From positions 1 to 64,000 of the forward strand of contig NZ_JAERQN010000005.1 in the NCBI RefSeq assembly GCF_016805305.1: a stretch of 64,000 nucleotides of DNA. Direction: 5' to 3'. The DNA comes from Falsiroseomonas ponticola. Lineage in GTDB: Bacteria; Pseudomonadota; Alphaproteobacteria; Acetobacterales; Acetobacteraceae. Below, in pieces: positions 1 through 8,788 of the stretch (position 1 is the first letter of the stretch; every line of letters begins with the position of its first letter). Made by a program: the position numbers and the translations under genes. The notes below the pieces were generated by a model, which searched no databases, was not told where the DNA came from, and saw only the letters and a list, made by a program, of their open reading frames with translations.

Positions 1-82
1 ATCCCGAACTCGGCCGTGAAACACTCCAGCGCCCATGGTACTGCATCTCAAGATGCGGGAGAGTCGGTCGCCGCCGGGCCAC
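1..82 (+). rRNA. rrf: 5S ribosomal RNA, 3' part
   Basis: The first bases match the conserved second half of bacterial 5S rRNA: the CCGAACTCGG loop region, ATGGTACTG, and the closing GGGAGAGT...GGTCGCCGCCGGGCC helix. The 5' part lies outside the window. The exact 3' end is estimated from where the closing helix finishes. It is followed by an initiator tRNA, a common rRNA operon ending in Alphaproteobacteria. Confidence 0.85.
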
Positions 83-124
83 CACGCCGGATCGTACTCC
101 TCACCGTTTGAACACACACACCAC

Positions 125-201
<77 letters not shown>

Positions 202-209
202 ACGAACCA

Positions 210-241
210 AGCCCTTAGATCACCGATCTAAGGGCTGTTTC
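210..241 (+). terminator. Intrinsic terminator of the rRNA operon
   Basis: A perfect 11-bp stem (AGCCCTTAGAT at 210-220 with 226-236) and a 5-nt loop are followed by GTTT. It sits 8 nt after the encoded CCA of the tRNA, where the rRNA/tRNA transcript should end. From here to 427 no gene is seen. Confidence 0.75.
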
Positions 242-427
242 GCGTCCACAACCCAACAACACAATCAACAACGCCAAAGCGCCAACCCGCGTCCTTTGCC
301 GTCGGCGCTTACCTGTTTGGCGTCACGACGGCCTGGTCACAGCCACCCCTTGCGCGACCCCGCTCTCGACCAGCTCAGTGCGGAAGCCCGGTCGGCGCGT
401 GTGCTGGATGGCTGAGCGCGGGGCGGA

Positions 428-1243
428 TCAACGCGCTCCACCACCATGCCAGGGACCACGGTCCAGCCGCCGCGCCAAGCGCGACTGGCGCCAGCGCCCG
501 ATCCAGCCCGTCAGCACCGGCAACGCCAGCATCGCGCGCGGGCCCATCCCGGGCGCGACCTGCCGCCGCCCCGCCTCCGTCGCGGCCAGCAGCGCCTTCG
601 CCACCGCCTCCGCCGGCAGGACCGGCGCACCCGCCAGATAGGCGCGCGCCACCGCCGTGCGCTGGCCGAGTTCCGCGTGCAGCTGCGGCGTGTCCGTATC
701 CGGCGGGAAGGCGATGGTCACGCTGACGCCATGCGGCGCCATCTCCAGCGCCAGCGCCTCGCCCAGCGCCCGCACCGCCGCCTTGGAGGGGGTATAGGCG
801 GAGAAGCCATGGAAGGTGCCGAGCGCCGCGGCCGATGACACCAGCAGCAGCCGCCCGCTGCCGGCCGCCGCCATGGCGGGCAGGCAGGCGCGGGCCAGGT
901 GCAGGCTGCCGAGGTAGTTGGTCGCCATCGCCTCCGCGTGATCGGCCGCCGGCAGGTCGAGGAACCGGCCGGGCCTCGCGATGCCGGCGCAGGCGATGGC
1001 AAGGGCCGGAGGTCCGTATCGCCCGATCGCCCCGGCACAGGCGGCGTCCAGCGCGGCCGCGGCCCTGACGTCGCAGGCACAGGCCTGGTAGCGCCGGCCC
1101 AGCGGGCCGAGGCTCTCCCGCGCCGCGCCCAGCGCCGCCGCGTCGCGCGCGATGGCCAGCACATGCATGCCGCGCTCCAGCAGCAGGCGGGCCATCGCCA
1201 GGCCGATGCCGCTGGAGCCCCCCGTGATGATCGCAAGCCCCAT
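428..1243 (-). CDS. Short-chain dehydrogenase, 3-ketosphinganine-reductase-like
   Basis: A 271-residue classical SDR. The NAD(P)-binding motif TGGSSGIG is at residues 7-14, the catalytic Ser is near 136-137, and Tyr150 and Lys154 form YxxxK. After the active site the motif PPDTDTP (about 180-186) closely resembles the signature of eukaryotic 3-ketodihydrosphingosine reductases (KDSR), and the C-terminal part lines up with that family as I recall it. The gene is divergent from the PKS operon, whose second gene is a serine-palmitoyltransferase-like enzyme, so a role in reducing the 3-keto group of an amino-ketone product is the natural inference. The ATG at 1243 gives an N-terminus that begins at the Rossmann fold. 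It could instead be a general lipid-related SDR; the KDSR assignment rests on motif and context. Confidence 0.85.
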   Translation of the reverse strand: MGLAIITGGSSGIGLAMARLLLERGMHVLAIARDAAALGAARESLGPLGRRYQACACDVRAAAALDAACAGAIGRYGPPALAIACAGIARPGRFLDLPAADHAEAMATNYLGSLHLARACLPAMAAAGSGRLLLVSSAAALGTFHGFSAYTPSKAAVRALGEALALEMAPHGVSVTIAFPPDTDTPQLHAELGQRTAVARAYLAGAPVLPAEAVAKALLAATEAGRRQVAPGMGPRAMLALPVLTGWIGRWRQSRLARRLDRGPWHGGGAR

Positions 1244-1555
1244 CGCCGGATCATCCGCCACCGGACCCCCGGGGTAAACACCCCCTGGTTCTTTGCGGGC
1301 GTCCGAAATCGCGTCATGCGTTCTTTCCTCTTCCGGCGCGGGATGGCCTGGGGATATGAATGCGGCATGCCAACGACCATCCGGCCCGGTCCGGCGCTTC
1401 GCCACTGCATCGGGTTTGCCGCGGCGCCGGCGCGCGCCCAAGGGGGTAACCAGCGGGCGGCCGGGGGCTGCGCCACGGGACGCCCCGACCAGCGCCAGGG
1501 GTTGTCGCCCCTTGTCGCGTGAAGGTCGCGGCGGCGCCTCGCCTGGGATGGGCGG
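1244..1555. promoter_or_regulatory. Divergent intergenic region, SDR / PKS operon
   Basis: These 312 bases separate two divergent genes and must hold promoters for both. No clear -35/-10 pair was recognised. A small perfect hairpin (GGGGT-AAAC-ACCCC, 1271-1284) lies close to the SDR start. The open frames inside look like shadows, with no domain or convincing start. Confidence 0.4.
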
Positions 1556-4500
1556 GTGATCTGCTCGCCCGGGAACGGGCTCGATGTGCGGGGTCTCGCC
1601 GTCCGCCTGCCTGGCGCGCCGAACCTGGACGCCTTCTGGTCGCTGCTGCGCGAGGGGCGTTGCAGCGTCTCCGATTCGGTGCCGGCCGGGCGATGGCGGC
1701 CTGAACGCTTCCTGAGCCCCGACCGCACGGCGCGCGGCACCGCCTACACCTTCGCCGGCGGCTACCTCGACGACATCTTCGCCTTCGACGCCGCCGCCTT
1801 CGGCTTCTCCCCGCGAGAGGCCGCGCAGACGGACCCGCAGCAGCGCGTGCTGCTGGAAGTGGTGTGGGAGGCGCTGGAGGATGCCGGCATCGCGCCCTCC
1901 AGCCTGGCGCGGCGGCAGGTCGGCGTCTTCGTCGGCGCCTCCGCCACGGACTACGCGAATGTGCCGCTGCTCGACCTCGGCGCGATCGGCGCGCATTTCA
2001 TGGTGGGCAACAGCCTCTCCATCCTGGCCAACCGCGTCTCCTACGTCTTCGACCTGCGCGGGCCGAGCATGACGGTGGATACCGCCTGCTCCTCCTCCCT
2101 CGTCGCGCTGCACCAGGCGGCGGTGGCGCTGGACCGGGGGGAGGTGGAGCTGGCCATCGTGGCGGGGGTGAACATCCTCTCCTCGCCCGCGCCCTTCGTC
2201 GGCTTCTCCCGCGCCGGCATGCTGTCGCCGACGGGGCGGTGCCGCCCCTTCGCCGCGGCGGCCGATGGCTATGTGCGGGCGGAAGGCGCCGTCGCCCTGG
2301 TGCTGGGGCGGGGCGGGGCCGGCGGCGCGCTGCCCGCGCGCGGCCGGCTGCGCGCGGTCGGCGTGAATTCGGACGGGCGGAAGAACGGCATCGCCTTCCC
2401 CTCGGCGGAGGGGCAGCGGGCGCTGCTGGCCGCCACCTACGCCCAGGCTTCGATCAGCCCGCGCGCCCTCGCCTTCGTCGAGGCGCATGGCACCGGCACC
2501 GCGGTCGGGGACCCGGTGGAGGCGCGGGCGATCGGGGAGGCGCTGGGCCAGTGCCGGGAGCATCGCCTGCCGGTCGGTTCCGTGAAGTCGAATATCGGGC
2601 ATCTGGAAGCGGTCTCGGGCCTGGCGGGCCTCGCCAAGGCCATGCTGGCGCTGCGGCACCGCCACCTGCCCGCGACGCTGCACCTGGACGCCACCAACCC
2701 GGCCATCGACGTGGCGGCGCTGAACCTGGCCCCCGCCAGCCGGCCGATCGACCTGCCGGCGGGCGAACCCCTGTTGGCCGGCCTGTGCAACTACGGCTTC
2801 GGCGGCACCAACGCGCATGCGATCCTGGAAGGGCCTGGCGCCGCCGATGCGGAACCGCCACCCGGGGAGGCGCCGGACCTCCTCGTCGTCTCCGCGCCGA
2901 CGCGGGAAGGGCTGTCGCGCCTCGCGGCGGGTTACGCGGCGGCAGTGGATGGCCATGGCAGCGCGGCGGTGGCCGGCGCGGCCGCCGCCAGCCGGGACCT
3001 GCTGCGCCATCGCCTGGTGATCGACCTGGCGGAGGACCCGGACCCCGCTTCGGCGCTGCGCGGCACGGCGCCCGGCGCGCGGATGGCGGAGGCGCTGGTC
3101 CCCCGCGCGCGCATCGCCTTCGTCTTCACCGGCAATGGCTGCCAATACGCCGGCATGGCGCTGGAGGCGCTGGAACGCTCCGCCGCCTTCCGCGCGAGCG
3201 TCGAGGCAACGGCCGCGCTGATCCGGGAAGCCGGCGGCGCCTGTCCGCTCGAAACCCTCCATGCCCCGGATGCGGAGGAACGGCTGGCCGCCACCACCGC
3301 GGCGCAGACGGCGCTCTACGCCATCCAGCTCGGGCTGGTGGATGCGCTGGCGGCGCAGGGCCTGCGGCCGGCGCTGGTGCTCGGCCATTCGGTGGGGGAG
3401 GTCGCGGCAGCGGCCTCCGCCGGCATCCTCGGCCGCGCCCAGGCGGCGCAGCTCATCGTCGCGCGCAGCGCCTGCCAGGAAGCGATCCGCGGCCTGGGCC
3501 GCATGGCCGTGCTGGGCTGCGACGCCGCCCGCGCGCGCGCCCTGGCGGAGGCATTGGCGCGGGAGGATGGCGCATCCCCCGCCGCGCGGGTCGAGGTCGC
3601 GGCGGAGAACGGCCCGGCCTCCACCACCGTCTCCGGCCCCGCCGCGGCGATCCGCGCCGTCATGGCCGCGGCGCGGCGGGATGCCATCCCCTCCGTCCTG
3701 CTCGACATCGACTACCCCTTCCACCACGCGCTGCTGGAGCCGGAGCGGGAGACCATCCTGCAGGCCCTGGCGCGGCTGGCGCCCGGGCCGGCGCGCGTGC
3801 CGGTCATCTCCGCCGTCACGGGCCAGCTCGCCGCGGGCACCGCCTTCGATGCGCGCTACTGGTGGGACAATATCCGCTCCCCGGTGCTCTTCGCCCCCGC
3901 CATGGCCGTGGCGCTGGACCATGCCGACCTCTTCATCGAGATCGGCCCCCGCCCCCTGCTCGGCAGCGCCATCGCCGACGTCGCGCGCCGCGCCGGCCGG
4001 GCGGTGGGTGTCATGGGCAGCCTCGCCATCTCCCCGCCGGTGAAGGCCGATCCGGTGCGCGCCATCGTGGCGGAAGCCGTGGCCCGGGGCGCCACCCCGC
4101 GCTTCTGGGGCAGCGGCCGCGGCCGCCGCATCCTGCCCCCCATGGCCTGGAACCGAGGCCATTTCGTCATCGACCGGACGCCCGAAGCCTACAGCCTGTA
4201 TGAGGGCGAAGCCGGCACCGCGGGCTGCCATCCCCTGGCCGGCACGCGGCTGGCACCCGGCGGACCGGAATGGCGGCATGCGCTGAGCCTGGAAACCGTG
4301 CCCTTCCTGGCCGGCCACCGGGTGGATGGCCAGGTCGTGCTGCCCGCGACCGGCTTCATCGAGATGATGGCCGCCGTGGCCGAACAGCTGCTCGGCACGG
4401 CGCGGCTGCGGCTCACGGACCTCGACATCCTCCGCGCCCTGGTGCTGGAGCCGGGGGTGACGCGGGAGGTCAGCGTGACCGTGGAGGCGGCGGAGCAGAC

Positions 4501-7500
4501 CATCGCCGTGCGCTCCCGCCCGCGATCGGACCATGGGGAGCCCTTCGTCCTGCACGCCCGCGCCGCCGTGCAGGTCCTGGCCGGGGAGGCTCCCGCGGTG
4601 GCGGTCCCGGCGGCGGAGGGTGAGGCCGTGGGGGCGGAGGCGGTCTATGCCGCGGCGGCGCGCGCCCGGCTGGACTACAGCGGGGCGTTCAGGGCGGTCA
4701 CCGCGCTGCACCGCGTCCCCGGCGGCTTCGTCACGGCGCTCGATGGGCCGGCGCCCGACCTCGGCGCCTTTCCCCCGGTGATGGTGACGGACCCCGCCGC
4801 CTTCGACGCGGCCCTGCATGGCCTGTTCCTCGACCTGTTGCCTTCGCCGCAGGTGGCGGCGGGCGAATTGCCGGTCCGGGTCGGGCGGCTCTCGCTCTTC
4901 GCGCCGCGGACCAGGATCGCGCGCTCGGTCCTGCGCGTGGTCCGCCGCACCCGCGGCACGCGGGTGGTGGATGTGGATTTCCTGTCCGCCGATGGCGCGC
5001 TGGTGGCGCGGGTGGAAGGCGGCGTCATGCGCCGCGTCGTCTTCGCCGCCTGGCGGGACGAGGACCGCATCATCCTGCCCTTCGACCATGACGAGGCCGC
5101 CCGCCAGGCCGCGCTGCGGCACCAGGCGGCGCTGCCGGCAGTGGTCGCGGGGCCGGTGCCGGCGCTGGCCAGCTGGGCCGTGGCGACCGCCACCGCGCTG
5201 GTGCGCGCCGTCACGGGCCCCGGCCCCGTCCCGGCGGAGGAACCGCCGCTGCCCGAGGCTTCGCGCCCCCTGTGGCACGCGCTGCTGGACCTGCTGCGGG
5301 AGAGGGGCGCGCTGGCCGCCGATGGCCAGCTGCGGGAGGCCCCGTCGCCGGAGGCGGCGCTGCGTGACCTGCTGCGGCAAAGCCCGGAGGCGGTGGCCGA
5401 TCTCCGCGCCGCGTCCGGCGCCATGGACCGGCTCGGCGCCTTCCTGCAGGGCGGCGTGGCGGCGGCGGCGGAGCCGCGGGATGGCTGGCTGGCCCGGTCC
5501 CTGCTGGTGGCGCCGACGATGGAGGCGGTGGCGGCGGCGATCCTGGGCCGCGCGGCGCCGGGCGCGCCGCTGCGGGTCGCGCTGCTGGAGCCGGGGCTGG
5601 AAGGGCTGCTGCCCCGCCTGCTGCCCGCGCTGCGGGAGGGGAGGCTGGCGCTGGAGGTGCTGACCGCGACCCCGCGCCGGGCGGAAGCGGTGCTGGCGCG
5701 CCTGGGCGCGCGCGGCCTGGTCGGCGTGCGCAACGCGGCGGAGACGCCCGCCCCGCCGCCGGACCTCGCGGCCTGCGTCGTCGTGCTGCCGCTGGATGCG
5801 ACGCCATCCCTGCCGCTGCGGCAGCTGGAGGCGCTGCGCGGCGCGGTGCCCGTCATCCTCGGCGTGCCGCCGCATGACCCGGTGATCGACCTGCTGCATG
5901 GGGCGGAGGAGGGGTGGTGGGCGCTGACCGCCGATCCCCGCGCCCCCGTCGGCCAATGGCCCCTGCCGGCCGAGACGCGGGAGGCGGCGCTGGCCGCCGG
6001 CCTCGGCCCGGCGCTGGGCGAAAGGCTGGATGACAGCGGCGCGGGGCTGCTGCTCTTCGCCGCGAATGCCGCCCCGCCCGCCGGCCAGGCGGCGCCGCTG
6101 CCGGCGCTGCATGTGCGCCCCGCCGCGATGGCGCGCGCGCGCGACCTCTTCCCGGGCTTCGACCTGCTGCCCTTCGCCGGCACCCTGCCCGGCGCGGCCC
6201 CCGGCGCCCTGGTGCTGGACCTGGAAGCCGGGCCCGCGGGCGGGGAAAGGGCGGCGCTGCGCGACCGCATCCTGCGCCTGCGCGACCTGGCCCAGGGCCT
6301 TGCCGGCCACCGCCTGCTGGTGCTGTGCGAGGGCGATGGTGCGCTGCCGGAGGCGACCGCGGCGGTGGCGCGCAGCCTCGCCAATGAATGCCAGGACGTC
6401 GATATCGGCGTGCTCCGGCTGGCGCCGGGCGCGGCGCCGGGTGGCCTGGCGGCGGCGCTGCGGGACCACCTGGCATCGCCGGAGCGGGACATCCGGCTCG
6501 GCGCGGGCGGTGCCACCGTCGCGCGTCTGCGCCGGGCGCGGCCCGCCACCCGCCCGCCCGGCCCCGGGGAGAGGACGGTGCTGGCGCAGGCGGGAGCCGG
6601 GATCGACGGCCTCGGCTGGACCATCGCCCCGCGCGCGGCACCCGGGCCCGGGGAGGTCGAGGTCGCGGTCGCCGCCACCGGGCTGAACTTCCGCGACGTG
6701 ATGCTGGCGATCGGGCTGCTGGACGAGGAGATCCTGGGAGAGGGGCTGACGGGCGGCAGCCTCGGCTTCGAATTTGCCGGCCATGTGCTGCGCGCCGGCC
6801 CCGGCGTGCCGGACCACCTGCGGCCCGGCGCGGCGGTGGTCGGCTTCGCGGAGAATGCCTTCGCCTCGCACCTGCTGGTGCGGGCGGCGCAACTCCTGCC
6901 CGCGCCAACGGGGCTTTCCATCGAAGCCGCCGCGGCCCTGCCGGTGGCGGCGACCACGGCCTGGCACGCGCTGGTGGACCGCGCCGCGCTGCGGGCCGGG
7001 GAGACGCTGCTGGTCCATGGCGCCGCCGGCGCGGTGGGGCTGGCGGCACTCGGCATCGCGCGGGCGCGCGGCGCGCGGGTGATCGCCGCCGCCGGCACGC
7101 CGGAAAAGCGCGCCCTGCTGCGGCGGCTCGGCGCCGATGCCGTCGTCGATTCCCGCGCCGCGGATTTCGAGGACCGGGTCCGCGCCGTGGTGGATGGCGT
7201 CGATGTGGTGCTGAACTCCGTGGCCGGGGAGGCGATGCGCGCGACGCTGCGCCTGGTGCGCCCCTTCGGCCGCTTCGTCGAACTCGGCAAGCGGGATTTC
7301 CTGGAGAATACGCGGATCGGCCTCCGGCCCTTCGCGCGCAACATCGCCTTCATCGGCGTCGATCTGGATCAGTTGCTGGCGCATGCGCCGGCCGCGGCGC
7401 TGGAAGCCGCCGCCGCCGCGCTGGGCGCGGTGCAGGCCGGCACCCATCCGCCCCTGCCGGCGCTGGTGCTGGATGGCGCGGCGGTCGCGGACGGCTTCCG

Positions 7501-8788
7501 GCTGATGCAGGCCTCCGGCCATGTCGGCAAGATCGTCGTCCGGCCCGCCCCCCGGGGCGTGGCGCCCCCGCCCCCGGCCTTCGCGCCCGCGCCCGGCCTG
7601 CATGTGGTGCTGGGCGGCACGGGCGGCTTCGGCCTCGCCATCGCCCTATGGCTCGCGGATCGCGGCGCGAAGGCGATCCTCGTCGCATCGCGCCGCGGCG
7701 TGGTGGAAGCGGCGGCGCTGCCGCGGATCGAGGCGCTGCGCGCGGCGGGGCTGCGGTTCGAGGTGGCGGCGCTGGATGTCACCGATGCCGCCGCGGTGGC
7801 GGAGGCGCTGGCCGGCTGGCGCGCCGCGCATGGGCGCATCGCCGGCATCGTCCACACCGCCATGGTGCTGGAGGACGGGCTGCTGTCCGGCGTGGCGGCG
7901 GAGACGCTGGACCGCGTGCTGGCGCCGAAGGTCGATGGCATCCGCGCGGTCGGCGCCGCGCTGGCGGGGGATGCGCTGCAATACCTGGTGGCCTGTTCCT
8001 CGGTGACGACCATGGTCGGCAGCCCCGGGCAGGGCGCCTATGTCGCCGCCAACGGCTTCCTGGAGGGCGCGGTGCGGGAGATGCGCGGCCGCGGCCTGCC
8101 CGCGATCGCGGTCTGCTGGGGCGCCATCGCGGATAGCGGCGTCATCGCGCGCACGCGCGGCCTGGCGGAACGGCTGCGCGCCACGACGGGTGTCGCGGGC
8201 ATCACGACGGCGGAGGCGCTGGACCATCTCGGCCGTCTGCTCGGCGACCCCGCCGCCGCGCCCGCCGTCAGCGCCTACACGGTGGCGCATTGGGCGCCGG
8301 GGGCGCGCGGGCTTGCCACGCTCCGCTCGCCCCTCTTCGCCGAACTCTTCGCCGCGGGGGCGCAGGAGGAAGCGGCCGGCGGCGCGCTGCTGGACCTGGC
8401 GCGCCTGCCGCGGGAGGAAGCGGCGGGCAGGCTGCTGGACGCGGTGCGGGAGGAGGTCGGGCGCATCCTGCGCCTGCCGGTGGAGGAGGTGGATGTGGAC
8501 CGCAACCTCATCGACCTCGGGCTCGATTCGCTGATGGCGCTGGAGCTGCGCATGGCGCTGGAGAAGCGGACCGGCGCGGCGATGACGGGCCTCGCGGCGC
8601 TGGGCGGCGGGCAATCCGCCCGCCAGTTGGTGCACCGCCTGCTGCCCTCCCTGCTGGGGGCGGAGGCCGAGGGCGATGCCGGGCCGCCGGCCCGCCCGGC
8701 GGCGGGCGGCCCGGCCGATGCCGATGCCGATGCCGATGCCGTGGCGGGGGCGGGGGCGGGGGCGGGGGCGGGGGCGCTGCGCGCATGA
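1556..8788 (+). CDS. Highly reducing type I polyketide synthase (KS-AT-DH-psiMT-ER-KR-ACP)
   Basis: A single-module 2410-residue PKS, probably iterative. The order is KS (1-425; Cys178 in DTACSSSL, His311 in HGTGT, His349 in NIGH), AT (about 515-800; Ser612 in GHSVG), DH (about 880-1150; His921 in HxxxGxxxxP and Asp1084), a region at about 1230-1600 resembling a decayed C-methyltransferase, ER (about 1680-1995; HGAAGAVG from 1821), KR (about 2015-2220; TGGFG from 2022, Tyr2162), and ACP (Ser2325 in LDSL). A full DH-ER-KR set predicts a saturated chain. No loading module and no thioesterase are seen, so release must come from elsewhere; the next gene, an alpha-oxoamine synthase overlapping by 4 nt, is the obvious candidate. 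The start is GTG 1556 after a GGGATGGGCGG stretch; the KS N-terminus is short. The C-terminus is a low-complexity Ala-Asp/Ala-Gly tail. Confidence 0.95.
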   Translation: MICSPGNGLDVRGLAVRLPGAPNLDAFWSLLREGRCSVSDSVPAGRWRPERFLSPDRTARGTAYTFAGGYLDDIFAFDAAAFGFSPREAAQTDPQQRVLLEVVWEALEDAGIAPSSLARRQVGVFVGASATDYANVPLLDLGAIGAHFMVGNSLSILANRVSYVFDLRGPSMTVDTACSSSLVALHQAAVALDRGEVELAIVAGVNILSSPAPFVGFSRAGMLSPTGRCRPFAAAADGYVRAEGAVALVLGRGGAGGALPARGRLRAVGVNSDGRKNGIAFPSAEGQRALLAATYAQASISPRALAFVEAHGTGTAVGDPVEARAIGEALGQCREHRLPVGSVKSNIGHLEAVSGLAGLAKAMLALRHRHLPATLHLDATNPAIDVAALNLAPASRPIDLPAGEPLLAGLCNYGFGGTNAHAILEGPGAADAEPPPGEAPDLLVVSAPTREGLSRLAAGYAAAVDGHGSAAVAGAAAASRDLLRHRLVIDLAEDPDPASALRGTAPGARMAEALVPRARIAFVFTGNGCQYAGMALEALERSAAFRASVEATAALIREAGGACPLETLHAPDAEERLAATTAAQTALYAIQLGLVDALAAQGLRPALVLGHSVGEVAAAASAGILGRAQAAQLIVARSACQEAIRGLGRMAVLGCDAARARALAEALAREDGASPAARVEVAAENGPASTTVSGPAAAIRAVMAAARRDAIPSVLLDIDYPFHHALLEPERETILQALARLAPGPARVPVISAVTGQLAAGTAFDARYWWDNIRSPVLFAPAMAVALDHADLFIEIGPRPLLGSAIADVARRAGRAVGVMGSLAISPPVKADPVRAIVAEAVARGATPRFWGSGRGRRILPPMAWNRGHFVIDRTPEAYSLYEGEAGTAGCHPLAGTRLAPGGPEWRHALSLETVPFLAGHRVDGQVVLPATGFIEMMAAVAEQLLGTARLRLTDLDILRALVLEPGVTREVSVTVEAAEQTIAVRSRPRSDHGEPFVLHARAAVQVLAGEAPAVAVPAAEGEAVGAEAVYAAAARARLDYSGAFRAVTALHRVPGGFVTALDGPAPDLGAFPPVMVTDPAAFDAALHGLFLDLLPSPQVAAGELPVRVGRLSLFAPRTRIARSVLRVVRRTRGTRVVDVDFLSADGALVARVEGGVMRRVVFAAWRDEDRIILPFDHDEAARQAALRHQAALPAVVAGPVPALASWAVATATALVRAVTGPGPVPAEEPPLPEASRPLWHALLDLLRERGALAADGQLREAPSPEAALRDLLRQSPEAVADLRAASGAMDRLGAFLQGGVAAAAEPRDGWLARSLLVAPTMEAVAAAILGRAAPGAPLRVALLEPGLEGLLPRLLPALREGRLALEVLTATPRRAEAVLARLGARGLVGVRNAAETPAPPPDLAACVVVLPLDATPSLPLRQLEALRGAVPVILGVPPHDPVIDLLHGAEEGWWALTADPRAPVGQWPLPAETREAALAAGLGPALGERLDDSGAGLLLFAANAAPPAGQAAPLPALHVRPAAMARARDLFPGFDLLPFAGTLPGAAPGALVLDLEAGPAGGERAALRDRILRLRDLAQGLAGHRLLVLCEGDGALPEATAAVARSLANECQDVDIGVLRLAPGAAPGGLAAALRDHLASPERDIRLGAGGATVARLRRARPATRPPGPGERTVLAQAGAGIDGLGWTIAPRAAPGPGEVEVAVAATGLNFRDVMLAIGLLDEEILGEGLTGGSLGFEFAGHVLRAGPGVPDHLRPGAAVVGFAENAFASHLLVRAAQLLPAPTGLSIEAAAALPVAATTAWHALVDRAALRAGETLLVHGAAGAVGLAALGIARARGARVIAAAGTPEKRALLRRLGADAVVDSRAADFEDRVRAVVDGVDVVLNSVAGEAMRATLRLVRPFGRFVELGKRDFLENTRIGLRPFARNIAFIGVDLDQLLAHAPAAALEAAAAALGAVQAGTHPPLPALVLDGAAVADGFRLMQASGHVGKIVVRPAPRGVAPPPPAFAPAPGLHVVLGGTGGFGLAIALWLADRGAKAILVASRRGVVEAAALPRIEALRAAGLRFEVAALDVTDAAAVAEALAGWRAAHGRIAGIVHTAMVLEDGLLSGVAAETLDRVLAPKVDGIRAVGAALAGDALQYLVACSSVTTMVGSPGQGAYVAANGFLEGAVREMRGRGLPAIAVCWGAIADSGVIARTRGLAERLRATTGVAGITTAEALDHLGRLLGDPAAAPAVSAYTVAHWAPGARGLATLRSPLFAELFAAGAQEEAAGGALLDLARLPREEAAGRLLDAVREEVGRILRLPVEEVDVDRNLIDLGLDSLMALELRMALEKRTGAAMTGLAALGGGQSARQLVHRLLPSLLGAEAEGDAGPPARPAAGGPADADADADAVAGAGAGAGAGALRA
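8714..8774 (+). repeat. Hexanucleotide tandem repeats at the PKS 3' end
   Basis: Four exact copies of GCCGAT (8714-8737) are followed by five exact copies of CGGGGG (8745-8774). They encode Ala-Asp and Ala-Gly repeats at the PKS C-terminus. Hexamer slippage keeps the reading frame and only alters tail length. The five G5 runs could form a G-quadruplex, and they end 10 nt before the start codon of the next gene, where its ribosome-binding site should be. Confidence 0.9.

Noticed and set aside
1864..4203. Long plus-strand frames inside the PKS
   Set aside because: They are out-of-frame shadows produced by very high GC; the PKS frame holds every catalytic motif.
428..7603. A 2391-codon open frame on the minus strand
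   Set aside because: Only its last 271 codons are a gene (the SDR). The rest is the reverse shadow of the PKS, rich in Arg, His and Gly without domains.
8714..8774. On/off phase variation by the hexamer repeats
   Set aside because: Hexamer slippage does not shift the reading frame, so only tail length or RNA structure could change.
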